From the NCBI GenBank assembly GCA_900540805.1, contig UQHL01000003.1:62001-126000 (forward strand): a stretch of 64,000 nucleotides of DNA, in the 5' to 3' direction. The notes below the pieces were generated by a model. The model worked only from the letters and a program-made list of their open reading frames with translations, was not told where the DNA came from and made no database searches. The stretch is from an uncultured Eubacteriales bacterium. Its GTDB lineage: Bacteria > Bacillota > Clostridia > Christensenellales > Borkfalkiaceae. The position numbers were made by a program, and so were the translations under genes. Positions within the stretch are counted from its first letter, which is position 1. Each line of letters opens with the position of its first letter. Below, one piece after another: positions 9,063-16,845 of the stretch.

Positions 9063-9097
9063 AAAAGGAAGCTCTGCCAATAGAACTTCCTTTTCTG
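9063..9097 (-). terminator. Terminator
   Basis: AAAAGGAAG (9063-9071) pairs with CTTCCTTTT (9086-9094); on the minus strand it is followed by a run of Ts. It would end transcription of the RpiB operon coming from the right. The gap 8805-9132 contains nothing else that I can identify. Confidence 0.6.
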
Positions 9098-9132
9098 TAT
9101 TTCCTTAATATACAATATCAATCAACCCTTTA

Positions 9133-9339
9133 TCATTTAACGGCTAAAAGCTCGATATATCCTCTCGTTCCGATCGATTCAATTTGAACGCGGAGATTTT
9201 CCTTGTCCCATCGCAAACCATAAACGTCCGGATCATACTTCCTTTCCGCTTCCCAAATTTCTTCGATTCCATAACGATACGATTGTAAAGACATTACGAT
9301 TACGTCCGAAGAAACGCGACCGTTTGAGCCGCCGAGAAT
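9133..9339 (-). pseudogene. C-terminal fragment of an unidentified protein
   Basis: A minus-strand frame of 68 codons ends at the TGA at 9133 and begins straight after an in-frame TAA (9342-9340), with no start that has a ribosome site. It reads like part of a folded protein (ILGGSNGRVSSDVIVMSLQS ... IEEIWEAERKYDPDVYGLRW), ending GTRGYIELLAVK. I do not recognise the family. It lies directly downstream of the RpiB gene and probably belonged to the same sugar operon. Confidence 0.4.
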
Positions 9340-9396
9340 TTATGAGAAAACACGGAAACTCATATGTCTTGCAGAAGAATAGCGACATTAAAAATT

Positions 9397-9969
9397 TTAT
9401 TCGGGTTTTACTTCCAGTTTTAACGGATAATCGGCAAGATGCTTCAATTTAAACCCGTTTCTTTTATATTCTTCATAATCAAACATTTCTAACTCGTCTA
9501 TAGCGAGCTTGTGGAACTCGTAAAAATTTTTCCACCATTCATAACCGCTGCCCAAATCTGCTCCTAAATACGCATCCGCTATATCGCACCCCATCTGCGG
9601 CGCCACATAAAACGCACCCATGGCAAGCACGTTTACTCCGTTTCCCGTGATTGCCCGAAGCGCGGCGGGTACGCTCTCCACTACGCCCGCGTGCACATGC
9701 GGACATTTGCTTGCCGCGATATGAATCCCCATGCCCGTTCCGCAAAAAAGCAACGCACGTTCGAAAATCCCCTCCGAAATCTGCGCACCCACGCGAAGCC
9801 CCACGCGGTGAAACATGTTTTCCGTATCGTCCGGATCGCTGTCCGCCGTCACTCCGAGGTCGGTTATCTTCCAGCCTTTCTTTTGCAGATGCTCAACCAC
9901 GACTTCTTTCAACGGAAATCCCGCAAAATCCGCTCCCACTACCAAGTATTTATCCTGTATCGTTTTCAT
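9397..9969 (-). CDS. rpiB: RpiB/LacAB-family sugar-phosphate isomerase
   Basis: 190 residues. The family signature is clear: the N-terminal GADFAGFPLKE with the conserved Asp, and FCGTGMGIHIAASK (about residues 77-90) holding the catalytic Cys and phosphate loop, then NVLAMG. It is longer than RpiB of E. coli by about 40 residues, with an aromatic-rich C-terminal extension (YEWWKNFYEFHKLAIDE). The family interconverts aldose and ketose phosphates (ribose 5-P, allose 6-P, galactose 6-P, tetrose phosphates). GAGGT precedes the ATG. It is the last gene of the long glycan operon, cut off from it by an IS110 insertion, so it may now lack its promoter. Confidence 0.85.
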   Translation of the reverse strand: MKTIQDKYLVVGADFAGFPLKEVVVEHLQKKGWKITDLGVTADSDPDDTENMFHRVGLRVGAQISEGIFERALLFCGTGMGIHIAASKCPHVHAGVVESVPAALRAITGNGVNVLAMGAFYVAPQMGCDIADAYLGADLGSGYEWWKNFYEFHKLAIDELEMFDYEEYKRNGFKLKHLADYPLKLEVKPE

Positions 9970-10019
9970 TTTTTACCTCGTATAATAAGAAGTAGTAGTT
10001 TTTCACGTCCCTCTCCAAA

Positions 10020-10233
10020 GACGAGCAAAAAGTGCTATACTGTTGTAAGATACTGTGGATCAGTTTTTTTTACCTACCGCAAGACGGTTGTTTGGAGGCT
10101 CTGACCACAGTCTCTTTGCTTGTTTGTTAATCAGTTAGTTTCCGTAAAACGGATTATCAACAACGAGGTTACGACCGCAGAGAGATGCGTGGTATCTTCA
10201 CACAGTATCAATTCCCACGAAGGAGAACTCTCC
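10020..10233 (+). ncRNA. Candidate IS110 bridge RNA, copy 1
   Basis: The leader between the left end and the transposase folds into separate hairpins: AGCA/TGCT (10024-10036), ACTGTGG (10052-10058) with CCACAGT (10105-10111) enclosing ACCG/CGGT (10076-10088), and TCCG/CGGA (10141-10153). IS110 elements are known to encode in this position a bridge RNA whose two loops pair with target and donor DNA. The structure is seen; the function is inferred from the family. Confidence 0.5.
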
Positions 10234-11408
10234 ATGATCTATCTCGGTATTGATGTCTCCAAGGACAAACACGACTGCTGTATTCTCTCCCAAGACGGGG
10301 AACTGCTCACGAAACCTTTTTCTGTTCCCAATTCCCGTCAAGGCTACGACAAACTCTTTTCCGTAGTTTCCTCTTTCGAAAATAATCCCGAAAAAGTAAA
10401 AGCAGGGCTCGAAGCCACCGGACATTACGGCTTCGCTATTTTGGGGTACCTGTTGGAAAAGGGCTTTGCCTGTTTCGTCTTTAACCCTTTGCACACCAAT
10501 CTCTACCGTAAAGCCGTCTCTTTGCGTAAGACCAAAACGGATAAGGTTGACTCCAAAACCATTGCGTTAATGCTGTTGTCTTCGGTGGGCCTCAAGCCCT
10601 ACTCCAAAGCATTATACCACAATGAACAGTTAAAGTCACTCTCCCGTTACAGGTTTTCCAAAGTTCGTGAAAGGGCTGTCCTTAAACAGTAACTTGCAAG
10701 GTTGGTAAATATACTTTTCCCGGAACTCGAAAAACTCCTTCCTTGCATTTAAGTTCCGTTTACGCGCTTTTGGAACAGTTTCCCGGCGCTTCTTATGTTG
10801 CTAACGCTCATCTCACAAAACTGACAAACCTGTTGTCCTCGTCTTCCAGGGGGCATTACAAGAAAGAGAAAGCTATTCAGATTAGGAATGCTGCCATTTC
10901 TTCCGTTGGATGTGTCTTGCCTGCAAAGTCTTTGGAACTCAAACATACCGTTGCTCTTATCCGCGTGCTTTCCGAGGAGATTGAGGAAATAGAAACCGAA
11001 ATTAAAAAACTCATGGACGAACTGCATCCGCCTATTACCTCTATTCCAGGTATTAGTTACCGCATGGCTGCCATGATCCTTTCCGAAATCGGCGATTTTT
11101 CCAACTTCGATTCCCCGGACAAGATCCTTGCTTTCGCTGGATTTTCTCCGTCTACTTACCAGTCCGGAAAACTCGACAATACTCATTCCCATATGGAAAA
11201 ACGCGGTTCTAAATATCTCAGATATGCTCTGTATAATGCTGCTATCTATGTCTGTATATGGGACAAGACTTTTGCCGATTACCTCCACAAAAAACTCGCG
11301 GAAGGCAAACATTACTATGTTGCCATATCCCATGCAGTTAAGAAACTCGTGCGAGTGATTTACGCTTTACAGACCACGGGACAGACATACATTTCTGCCG
11401 TTGCTTGA
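10234..11408 (+). pseudogene. IS110-family transposase, disabled by a stop codon and a frameshift
   Basis: The ATG at 10234 (GGAG upstream) begins MIYLGIDVSKDKHDC, the RuvC-like DEDD domain with its first Asp; EATGHYG and KTDKVDSKTIA supply the next acidic residues. The frame hits TAA at 10690 where a Gln is expected (LKQ*LARLVNILFPELEKLL), and just after, at about 10743, the coding shifts to the plus-one frame, which continues with LHLSSVYALLEQFPG and the C-terminal transposase_20 domain (ITSIPGISYRMAAMILSEIG, FAGFSPSTYQSGKL with the catalytic Ser). Two separate lesions mean that it cannot be functional without help. Confidence 0.85.
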
Positions 11409-11431
11409 GTCTCCAATACCTTACTCTTACC

Positions 11432-11456
11432 GAGCAGCCGCACCGGGTGCTCTTTT
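11432..11456 (+). terminator. Terminator of IS110 copy 1
   Basis: GAGCA (11432-11436) pairs with TGCTC (11448-11452) around a GC-rich loop, followed by TTTT. Confidence 0.45.
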
Positions 11457-11540
11457 CGCCTTGTCTTCCCTTAACTGATTAAATTTTTCTTACAACTTCT
11501 TGCTCCTTTTTACTTGACTTTTAATAGTTAGTCTCCAAGT

Positions 11541-12770
11541 CTATTCATAAATTTCTTCACAAAAATCGTTCCCGAACACGGTTTTTAACAATACCTGCGC
11601 ATACAGCCGAACGACAAAATCGTTAGGATGATTAATGTTGTTTCCCGTTACGTCACGATAGCGCTTTCCCGCTTCAAAAAGTGCTTTGTGCATTTCCGTA
11701 ACGTTGGCGACGCCGATGAAGGAATATGCCTTCTCCAGCTCCAACAAGGTGGCCGCGAATTTCTCCTGATTGCCGCACCAATTATGATCGGCCTCATAAT
11801 TAGGCAGCATGGTTGCGATCAACACGATTTCCGTTTCGGGAAGCGCAGCGTGAATGCGTTCTATGATATCTTCGGTCGCATTTTTGTAGGTATCGACAGC
11901 GGTCTTTCCGTCATTCATTCCGAACCCGACAAACACCATATCGGGAGCATGGGAAAGAACCCTTTCTTCAAGCTCGTTTTGTCCCCAAAATACGTTTTTC
12001 CCGCCCACGGCCGTATTGACGCACTCCACTTCGCCGCCGTATTTTTCCTTTGTATATTCGCAAATCATATCGGGAAAAGAGGGCGTATACGGAGATACTT
12101 CTCCCCCCTGCGGCGTGCCGCTGGCGTTGCAGCCCGTGCTGATGCTGTCGCCGTAAAACAACAGCTTCACTTTTTCCCCCGCTTTAATTTTTGCGAGAGT
12201 CTTGGAAAACTTCTCGCTTTTCCCCTGCGGAACAGGCCCCTCCCAAACGGCGCTGTGCGTATAGGTAACGGCGATCTGTTTCGAAGTGAACGTATCCTGC
12301 TCCCCGTATTTGAGATAACGGTCTCCGGAAAGCTCGATATTTAATTTGCTTTTATCGACGCCGATACTGTAAGAATCGGGCGAAATACGATAATAATCGT
12401 CCGTTTCCCAATAGGGGATTGCCGAATCCGCCGTGCGTTTAAACACTCCGTTTTCGTACGTATAATCCCTGTCTTTTTCGTATCGCATATCCAATCCGTA
12501 AGACAGGACGGCTATAATATCGTCGGCGTCATATAAAAGCCGCGCCTCGTCGTCCTCTCCCACAAACATCAGCGTTTCGTTATACACCTCGCGCGTATAC
12601 CAGAAGGGTTTCAGCCATGTTTCCGGAGAATACTCTCCGAAAGCCGTCAGGTCCTCGACGGGAGCCAAATTTTTCTTTTCGTTTAAAGACATATCCTTTC
12701 CGCCTCCGCATCCCGCAATCAAAGCGATTGCCGTAAAACAAGCGATTCCCGCTATCCGTTTCCTTTTCAT
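11541..12770 (-). CDS. SGNH/GDSL hydrolase lipoprotein, probable carbohydrate esterase
   Basis: 409 residues. A lipoprotein signal (AIALIAGCGGG, lipobox Cys about 21) anchors it outside the membrane. An N-terminal beta domain precedes the SGNH fold: block I LLFYGDSISTG (about 210, nucleophile Ser), block II TAVGGKN, block III VGFGMND and block V NHPND with the catalytic His. Such enzymes deacetylate polysaccharides; the natural substrate is unknown. The ATG overlaps the stop of the aldolase gene (ATGA). It lies in the long glycan operon, just before the IS110 insertion. Confidence 0.85.
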   Translation of the reverse strand: MKRKRIAGIACFTAIALIAGCGGGKDMSLNEKKNLAPVEDLTAFGEYSPETWLKPFWYTREVYNETLMFVGEDDEARLLYDADDIIAVLSYGLDMRYEKDRDYTYENGVFKRTADSAIPYWETDDYYRISPDSYSIGVDKSKLNIELSGDRYLKYGEQDTFTSKQIAVTYTHSAVWEGPVPQGKSEKFSKTLAKIKAGEKVKLLFYGDSISTGCNASGTPQGGEVSPYTPSFPDMICEYTKEKYGGEVECVNTAVGGKNVFWGQNELEERVLSHAPDMVFVGFGMNDGKTAVDTYKNATEDIIERIHAALPETEIVLIATMLPNYEADHNWCGNQEKFAATLLELEKAYSFIGVANVTEMHKALFEAGKRYRDVTGNNINHPNDFVVRLYAQVLLKTVFGNDFCEEIYE

Positions 12771-13510
12771 AAAATCGTTTCACCTCTGTTTATTCTTTCT
12801 GCCACCGCTAAAATTCCGTCTTTCAGTATATTCAGCTCGCTTCCCACGCTGAAATATTCCGTTCCGGCCGATTTCGCTTCGTCCAGATACGCCTGATTGG
12901 ACGTGATTATTCCGCTCGATTTCCCGAGCGCGGCGGCCTTTCGGGAAAGCTCGGAAATAAGAGGAAGAATCCTGTTTTCGGCGTCTTTAACGCAGCCGAG
13001 ATCGCACGACAAATCGTTGGGGCCGAGCATAAACCCCGACACGCCTTCCGCCGATAATATTTTTTCCGCATTATCCACTCCCGCGGCCGTTTCTATCTGC
13101 GCGAATACTTTCGTCGCCTCATTCGCCTCCTTCATATATTCTTCAAGCGGTCCGGGACGATAAAACGTATGCGGGCGCATGGTGGAAATTCCTCTTTTGC
13201 CGACGGGCGCATATTTGGCGTATTCCACCGCTTTTTTTATCTGACTCTCGTCGTTTGTCATCGGAATAAGTATCCCCGTCGCTCCCATGTCCATTATTCT
13301 GGTAATTTCGCGGCGGCCGTTATCGGGCAGACGAACGATACTTTCCAGACCGCAGAGCTTCGCCGTCATCAAAATTCCCGACAGGTCCGAATAATCAAAC
13401 CCGCCGTGTTCGGTATCTATGATAAAAAAGTCCATTCCGCAATTCTTCAGTAAAATCGGAATGTTGCGAAAAGCCACCTCGCTGAGCATGATCCCTTTTT
13501 TTCTTTTCAT
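12767..13510 (-). CDS. HpcH/HpaI-family aldolase
   Basis: 247 residues from the ATG at 13510 (GAAGGAA upstream). The TIM-barrel class II aldolase motifs are present: FFIIDTEHGGFDY (about 30-42), IVRLPDNG, GILIPMTNDE, FAQIETAAGVDN with the metal-binding Glu, and GPNDLSCDLG. The family makes or splits carbon-carbon bonds, typically releasing pyruvate and an aldehyde from a 2-keto-3-deoxy acid, or acting on related keto acids. Start and stop overlap the neighbours as ATGA on both sides, placing it in one translation unit with an FGGY kinase and an SGNH lipoprotein. Substrate unknown. Confidence 0.85.
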   Translation of the reverse strand: MKRKKGIMLSEVAFRNIPILLKNCGMDFFIIDTEHGGFDYSDLSGILMTAKLCGLESIVRLPDNGRREITRIMDMGATGILIPMTNDESQIKKAVEYAKYAPVGKRGISTMRPHTFYRPGPLEEYMKEANEATKVFAQIETAAGVDNAEKILSAEGVSGFMLGPNDLSCDLGCVKDAENRILPLISELSRKAAALGKSSGIITSNQAYLDEAKSAGTEYFSVGSELNILKDGILAVAERINRGETIL

Positions 13511-14535
13511 AAACAATTTCCTTCGGATATTTTTTTCAAGCCTTCCAAGGCGTCCGCCTTTTCGCAGACCGCCGTTTTTATTTTCATGGCGGCAAACACT
13601 TTTGCAAGAAGCTCGCCGTAATAGGACAGCGTACCACCCGTCGCCGTCAGACAGTCTCTTCGGGGCAAGCGTGAAATCGCTTCGAGATATTCTTCGGAAA
13701 GCCGTTCCGCAAGACCTTCGTCCGAAGCATGCTCCGAGATATACCCCCCGCCGCCGAGATTAGTCACCGTACAAAGCGTTTCCCCGTTAAAATACGGCCG
13801 GGATTCGAAGTTACCCGTTATAAACGACGGATTTATCGCGCACATCTGCGCGGCGGTGCCGAGATTGAGAATATAGGTGCCGCGCTTTGCCCCCGAGCCG
13901 AGAATGGCCGCCTGCTGATCTCCCACGGGCGAAAAAATTCGTTTGCCTTCATACGTCCCGATCTGTTCCACGTCGAGCACCGCTTCGGGCAGCTTCAGGC
14001 CGCAGGAATCAGGCCGAGCCGTAACGGCGTTAAAAAATCCGCTGGCCGCCGCGTCGGTTATATGCGTAGCGTTACGTCCCGTAAGCCTGAACGCGACATA
14101 AGAGCCTAAGGTAAAAAACACTTTTGCCTTCTCTTTTATTTCGGGATAAAGCTCCTCCGTAACACGAACGGAGGCCCGCGGAAGATTGGGCTTCAGCCCC
14201 ACGCCGTGCTCGGGCGCGAGAGAAAAAGCGTACGGCCGCAGTCCTCCTCTTTTGTCCCGCCAGGAAACGTACTCGGTAAGGGCGTTCCCGCAGCCGTCGC
14301 CGAGGAGCCAGCCGTGCATCTGCGTGGAAATATATACGTTTCGGGCAGACGACGCACGGACGATTTCTTTTACGCCTGAAATTATCGCTTCCCGAGAGAC
14401 CTCATAAAAGGGAGAAGGCTTCCCGCAAAGTTTCGGCGGGAAAGGTATTTTTCGAACTTTTACGATATTTTCTCTCTCCGAAGTCTCCGCCCATTTGACG
14501 GAAGTGCTTCCTATATCGATCAATAAATTTTTCAT
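13507..14535 (-). CDS. FGGY-family carbohydrate kinase, short form
   Basis: 342 residues, well below the 450-520 usual for FGGY kinases. N-terminal phosphate loop LLIDIGSTSVKWAE; substrate region STQMHGWLLGD and VSWRDKR; second ATP region SPVGDQQAAILGSGAKRGTY then LNLGTAAQM; a C-terminal adenosine motif TATGGTLSYYG. The family moves phosphate from ATP to sugars such as xylulose, rhamnulose or sedoheptulose; the QMHGW stretch recalls the sedoheptulokinase branch. The length suggests trimmed inserts rather than a truncation, since start, stop and motifs are intact. Overlaps by four bases with the genes on both sides. Confidence 0.8.
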   Translation of the reverse strand: MKNLLIDIGSTSVKWAETSERENIVKVRKIPFPPKLCGKPSPFYEVSREAIISGVKEIVRASSARNVYISTQMHGWLLGDGCGNALTEYVSWRDKRGGLRPYAFSLAPEHGVGLKPNLPRASVRVTEELYPEIKEKAKVFFTLGSYVAFRLTGRNATHITDAAASGFFNAVTARPDSCGLKLPEAVLDVEQIGTYEGKRIFSPVGDQQAAILGSGAKRGTYILNLGTAAQMCAINPSFITGNFESRPYFNGETLCTVTNLGGGGYISEHASDEGLAERLSEEYLEAISRLPRRDCLTATGGTLSYYGELLAKVFAAMKIKTAVCEKADALEGLKKISEGNCL

Positions 14536-15821
14536 TTTTCCAAAGAATACAGCCTTGTGCTTTGAAAATATTCGTCAAACGCCCCGTCGCTGAATTCGAC
14601 AAAACAATACTCCGCATTCTCGGGCAGCGTAACCGTCAGTTTATTTCCGTCAAATTCTTTCGGATTCACGCCGAAAAGCGACCATTTCCACTGCGTGCTG
14701 TTCCCCTCAGTGGAAAGGGTATAACATACCCGAATCTGCTTTACGGAAGAACCATCGGATAACGTCACCGTGAGTTCTCTGCCGTCCAACGCTTCGCTCT
14801 CCACGACAAAAGGAGCCGCTTTGCCCGACAAAACAAAATCCATAAAATCTGCGACGTGTATCATTCCTTCTTCGTCCTTCCAACGATGATAATGCCGAAG
14901 CTCCGCACGGAAACAATGATAGACGGGGCCTTCGCACAGATCGGCCGACTGCTGCTGCAAAACGGGAGAAAAGAAGGAATCGTTGGTCCCTATCGAAAAC
15001 ATAATAGGACGATTGCAATACGTCAGATACGAAGCCGGATCGTAATATCGCATCCATTCTGCGGCATCGTAAGGCATTTCAAAATAATCTCTCGAAGAAA
15101 CGCCCGGCGTTTCAAGCAGAAATCCCGTGCCGTAAACGGGCGCAAACGCACCGAACCGATAATCTACCCCCGCGGCGATACAAGTGAGGACAGAGCCCCA
15201 TGAAATCCCCGTAAGCCCCGTCTTGTTTTCGTTCACGCGTTCGTCGGATAAAAGAATATTATGCGCGGAAATGATATTGTAAACGCTGTGATACACCCAG
15301 CTATCCTTATAATCCTCCGCGGTGTTCCTGAAAGAGCCGCTGTCGACAGGGCCTCCGTCCGGATTTTTCGGCGCCTTGCCGTTTTGCAGCTTGTAACTTC
15401 CGTACTGCTGCGCGTAGAAATCGGGTGCGATTGCGGCATAGCCCTTTCCGTTCCAATACTCTACCCACTCGAAAAAAGCGCATCCGCCGCCGCCATGTAC
15501 GAGAATAACGGCGGGATAGCCCCCTTCCGGCATGGGCGCGGAAGGGAACCCCACATAGGCGAATACTTTTGTGGGCTTTCCGTTATATTCGGGTCCGTCG
15601 TAAAAAATCGCTTCCGTCGTGCCGTTGGCGTTTGCATAATCGCCCGTCTCGCCCTTTTCGACGGTAACGGCGCGATTAAAAAGTTCTTCCGTATTCCACA
15701 TCAAATCCTCGCGGATAAGAGGCGTATATTCCGGTTTTGATCCCGCTTCTTTTCCCTTCCCGCAGCCCGCAAGCGACGCCGTCATTATCCCCGTAAGTAA
15801 AATAAAAAACAATTTTTTCAT
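14532..15821 (-). CDS. Secreted alpha/beta-hydrolase lipoprotein (acetyl esterase-like)
   Basis: 429 residues starting at the ATG at 15821 (GGAGA upstream; the open frame upstream is inside the preceding gene). Lipoprotein signal LLTGIMTASLAGCGKG. The hydrolase core has an oxyanion loop VILVHGGGGCAFFEW (about 107), the nucleophile elbow GLTGISWGSVL (about 208) and a late His in RHYHRW. A C-terminal beta domain follows (PFVVESEALDGRELTVTLSD). This resembles acetyl xylan esterase or cephalosporin deacetylase-type and PhoPQ-regulated families. It starts one base after the sialidase stop and overlaps the kinase gene, so it is in the middle of the operon. Confidence 0.8.
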   Translation of the reverse strand: MKKLFFILLTGIMTASLAGCGKGKEAGSKPEYTPLIREDLMWNTEELFNRAVTVEKGETGDYANANGTTEAIFYDGPEYNGKPTKVFAYVGFPSAPMPEGGYPAVILVHGGGGCAFFEWVEYWNGKGYAAIAPDFYAQQYGSYKLQNGKAPKNPDGGPVDSGSFRNTAEDYKDSWVYHSVYNIISAHNILLSDERVNENKTGLTGISWGSVLTCIAAGVDYRFGAFAPVYGTGFLLETPGVSSRDYFEMPYDAAEWMRYYDPASYLTYCNRPIMFSIGTNDSFFSPVLQQQSADLCEGPVYHCFRAELRHYHRWKDEEGMIHVADFMDFVLSGKAAPFVVESEALDGRELTVTLSDGSSVKQIRVCYTLSTEGNSTQWKWSLFGVNPKEFDGNKLTVTLPENAEYCFVEFSDGAFDEYFQSTRLYSLEK

Positions 15822-15822
15822 A

Positions 15823-16845
15823 TCAATCGTTCTCCAAATCGACGCGCGCGAAATATATATCGTGCCGATTAAATTCAAACGCCAGATATAATATGTTTCC
15901 TTCGATAAATCCGTTGGCGTAAGAATACACTCCGGGAAAATCGGAAAGCACGATCTTTTTATTCCAGCCCGCCATGTTGTTCTCCGAAATCCATATTTCC
16001 AAAGGAAACCGCGCCTCAAGGCCCTTTCCGTCGTTCGGAGTATTCAACAAAACGATTCTCCCGTCGTTCGTTTTGAGAAGCTGCGGCTTATTGGAAGGAT
16101 TGGGAATATCCGTCGCAAAAGGCTCCCCCCACGTTTCCCCGAAATCGTAAGAATCCGACCTTTGCAACCTGCCGAAACCGTCCATCCGGAACAGCATTGC
16201 GAGGTGCCCGCTTTCAAGCTCAGCCACGGTATTTTCGGGCCAAAACCAGGTAAGCCCGTATTTTTTCATCTCTTCCGCAGTCGTTCTGAAAGCGACGCGG
16301 CGCTTAAACGTTTCTCCGCCGTCCTCGCTTAAAAGAATTCCGCTTTCTATATACGGCACGGGGTTTTTCCAGACGTACGTTCCTTTTTCCAGACTGTTCC
16401 TTTCCATTTCCCCGGTAATCGGATAATAGTGATAGGGAAAAAGCAGCCGTCCGTCGGATAAGACGGCCATGCTCCTTACAAACGCATATTCCGGCAATTC
16501 TCCGAGAGAACGGACAGACCAACAGTTTCCGCCATCGGAGCTTTCGTACAGTTCGTTGCGCCACCGGATAAATTTGCCGTTATGCGCGGAAACAAACACT
16601 TTCAGCCTGTCGCCGATCACGGCGGCCTCCGTGTGATAACGGGCAAATCCGTCCTCGGCGCCGAGCTGCGCCTTCTCGCTCCAATCGGCGCCGTCGTTGC
16701 GGCTCCGAAAAATATACGTGCGATTTTCGGGCGCGGGTTCGGCCGAGCCGCCGCAGGTGCAAAGCAGGACGAGTTCTCCGTTTTGCAGCCTGCGGACGTT
16801 GGCTTCCACCGATAAACTATCTCTGTGAACGAGCTTGATAAACAT
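15823..16845 (-). CDS. BNR/sialidase-fold protein, cytoplasmic
   Basis: 340 residues without a signal peptide. Several Asp-box turns mark a six-bladed beta propeller: RSRNDGADWSE, SSDGGNCWS, LSEDGGETFK and SYDFGETWGE. An early Arg-rich strand (EANVRRLQNG) and a TWFWPENTVAEL stretch supply possible active-site residues. Exo-sialidases (GH33) have this fold but so do other glycosidases and lyases, so the activity is a guess. The ATG shares one base with the TAA of the upstream gene. It follows the MucBP protein in the operon. Confidence 0.75.
   Translation of the reverse strand: MFIKLVHRDSLSVEANVRRLQNGELVLLCTCGGSAEPAPENRTYIFRSRNDGADWSEKAQLGAEDGFARYHTEAAVIGDRLKVFVSAHNGKFIRWRNELYESSDGGNCWSVRSLGELPEYAFVRSMAVLSDGRLLFPYHYYPITGEMERNSLEKGTYVWKNPVPYIESGILLSEDGGETFKRRVAFRTTAEEMKKYGLTWFWPENTVAELESGHLAMLFRMDGFGRLQRSDSYDFGETWGEPFATDIPNPSNKPQLLKTNDGRIVLLNTPNDGKGLEARFPLEIWISENNMAGWNKKIVLSDFPGVYSYANGFIEGNILYLAFEFNRHDIYFARVDLEND

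Larger units (their letters stand above)
9985..11524 (+). mobile_element. IS110-family insertion sequence, copy 1 (inactive)
   Basis: The element sits between the RpiB and SGNH genes on the opposite strand. It has a non-coding leader of about 250 bases with hairpins, a broken DEDD transposase, a terminator, and a right end TTTTTACTTGACTTTTA (11507-11523) shared with copy 2. No terminal inverted repeats or target duplications are evident, as usual in IS110. The left limit is approximate. Confidence 0.7.

Noticed and set aside
9397..14535. A standard L-rhamnose pathway (RhaA, RhaB, RhaD) because of the GH78 genes nearby
   Set aside because: The isomerase is RpiB-type and the aldolase HpcH/HpaI-type, not RhaA and RhaD; the kinase is too short for a typical RhaB.
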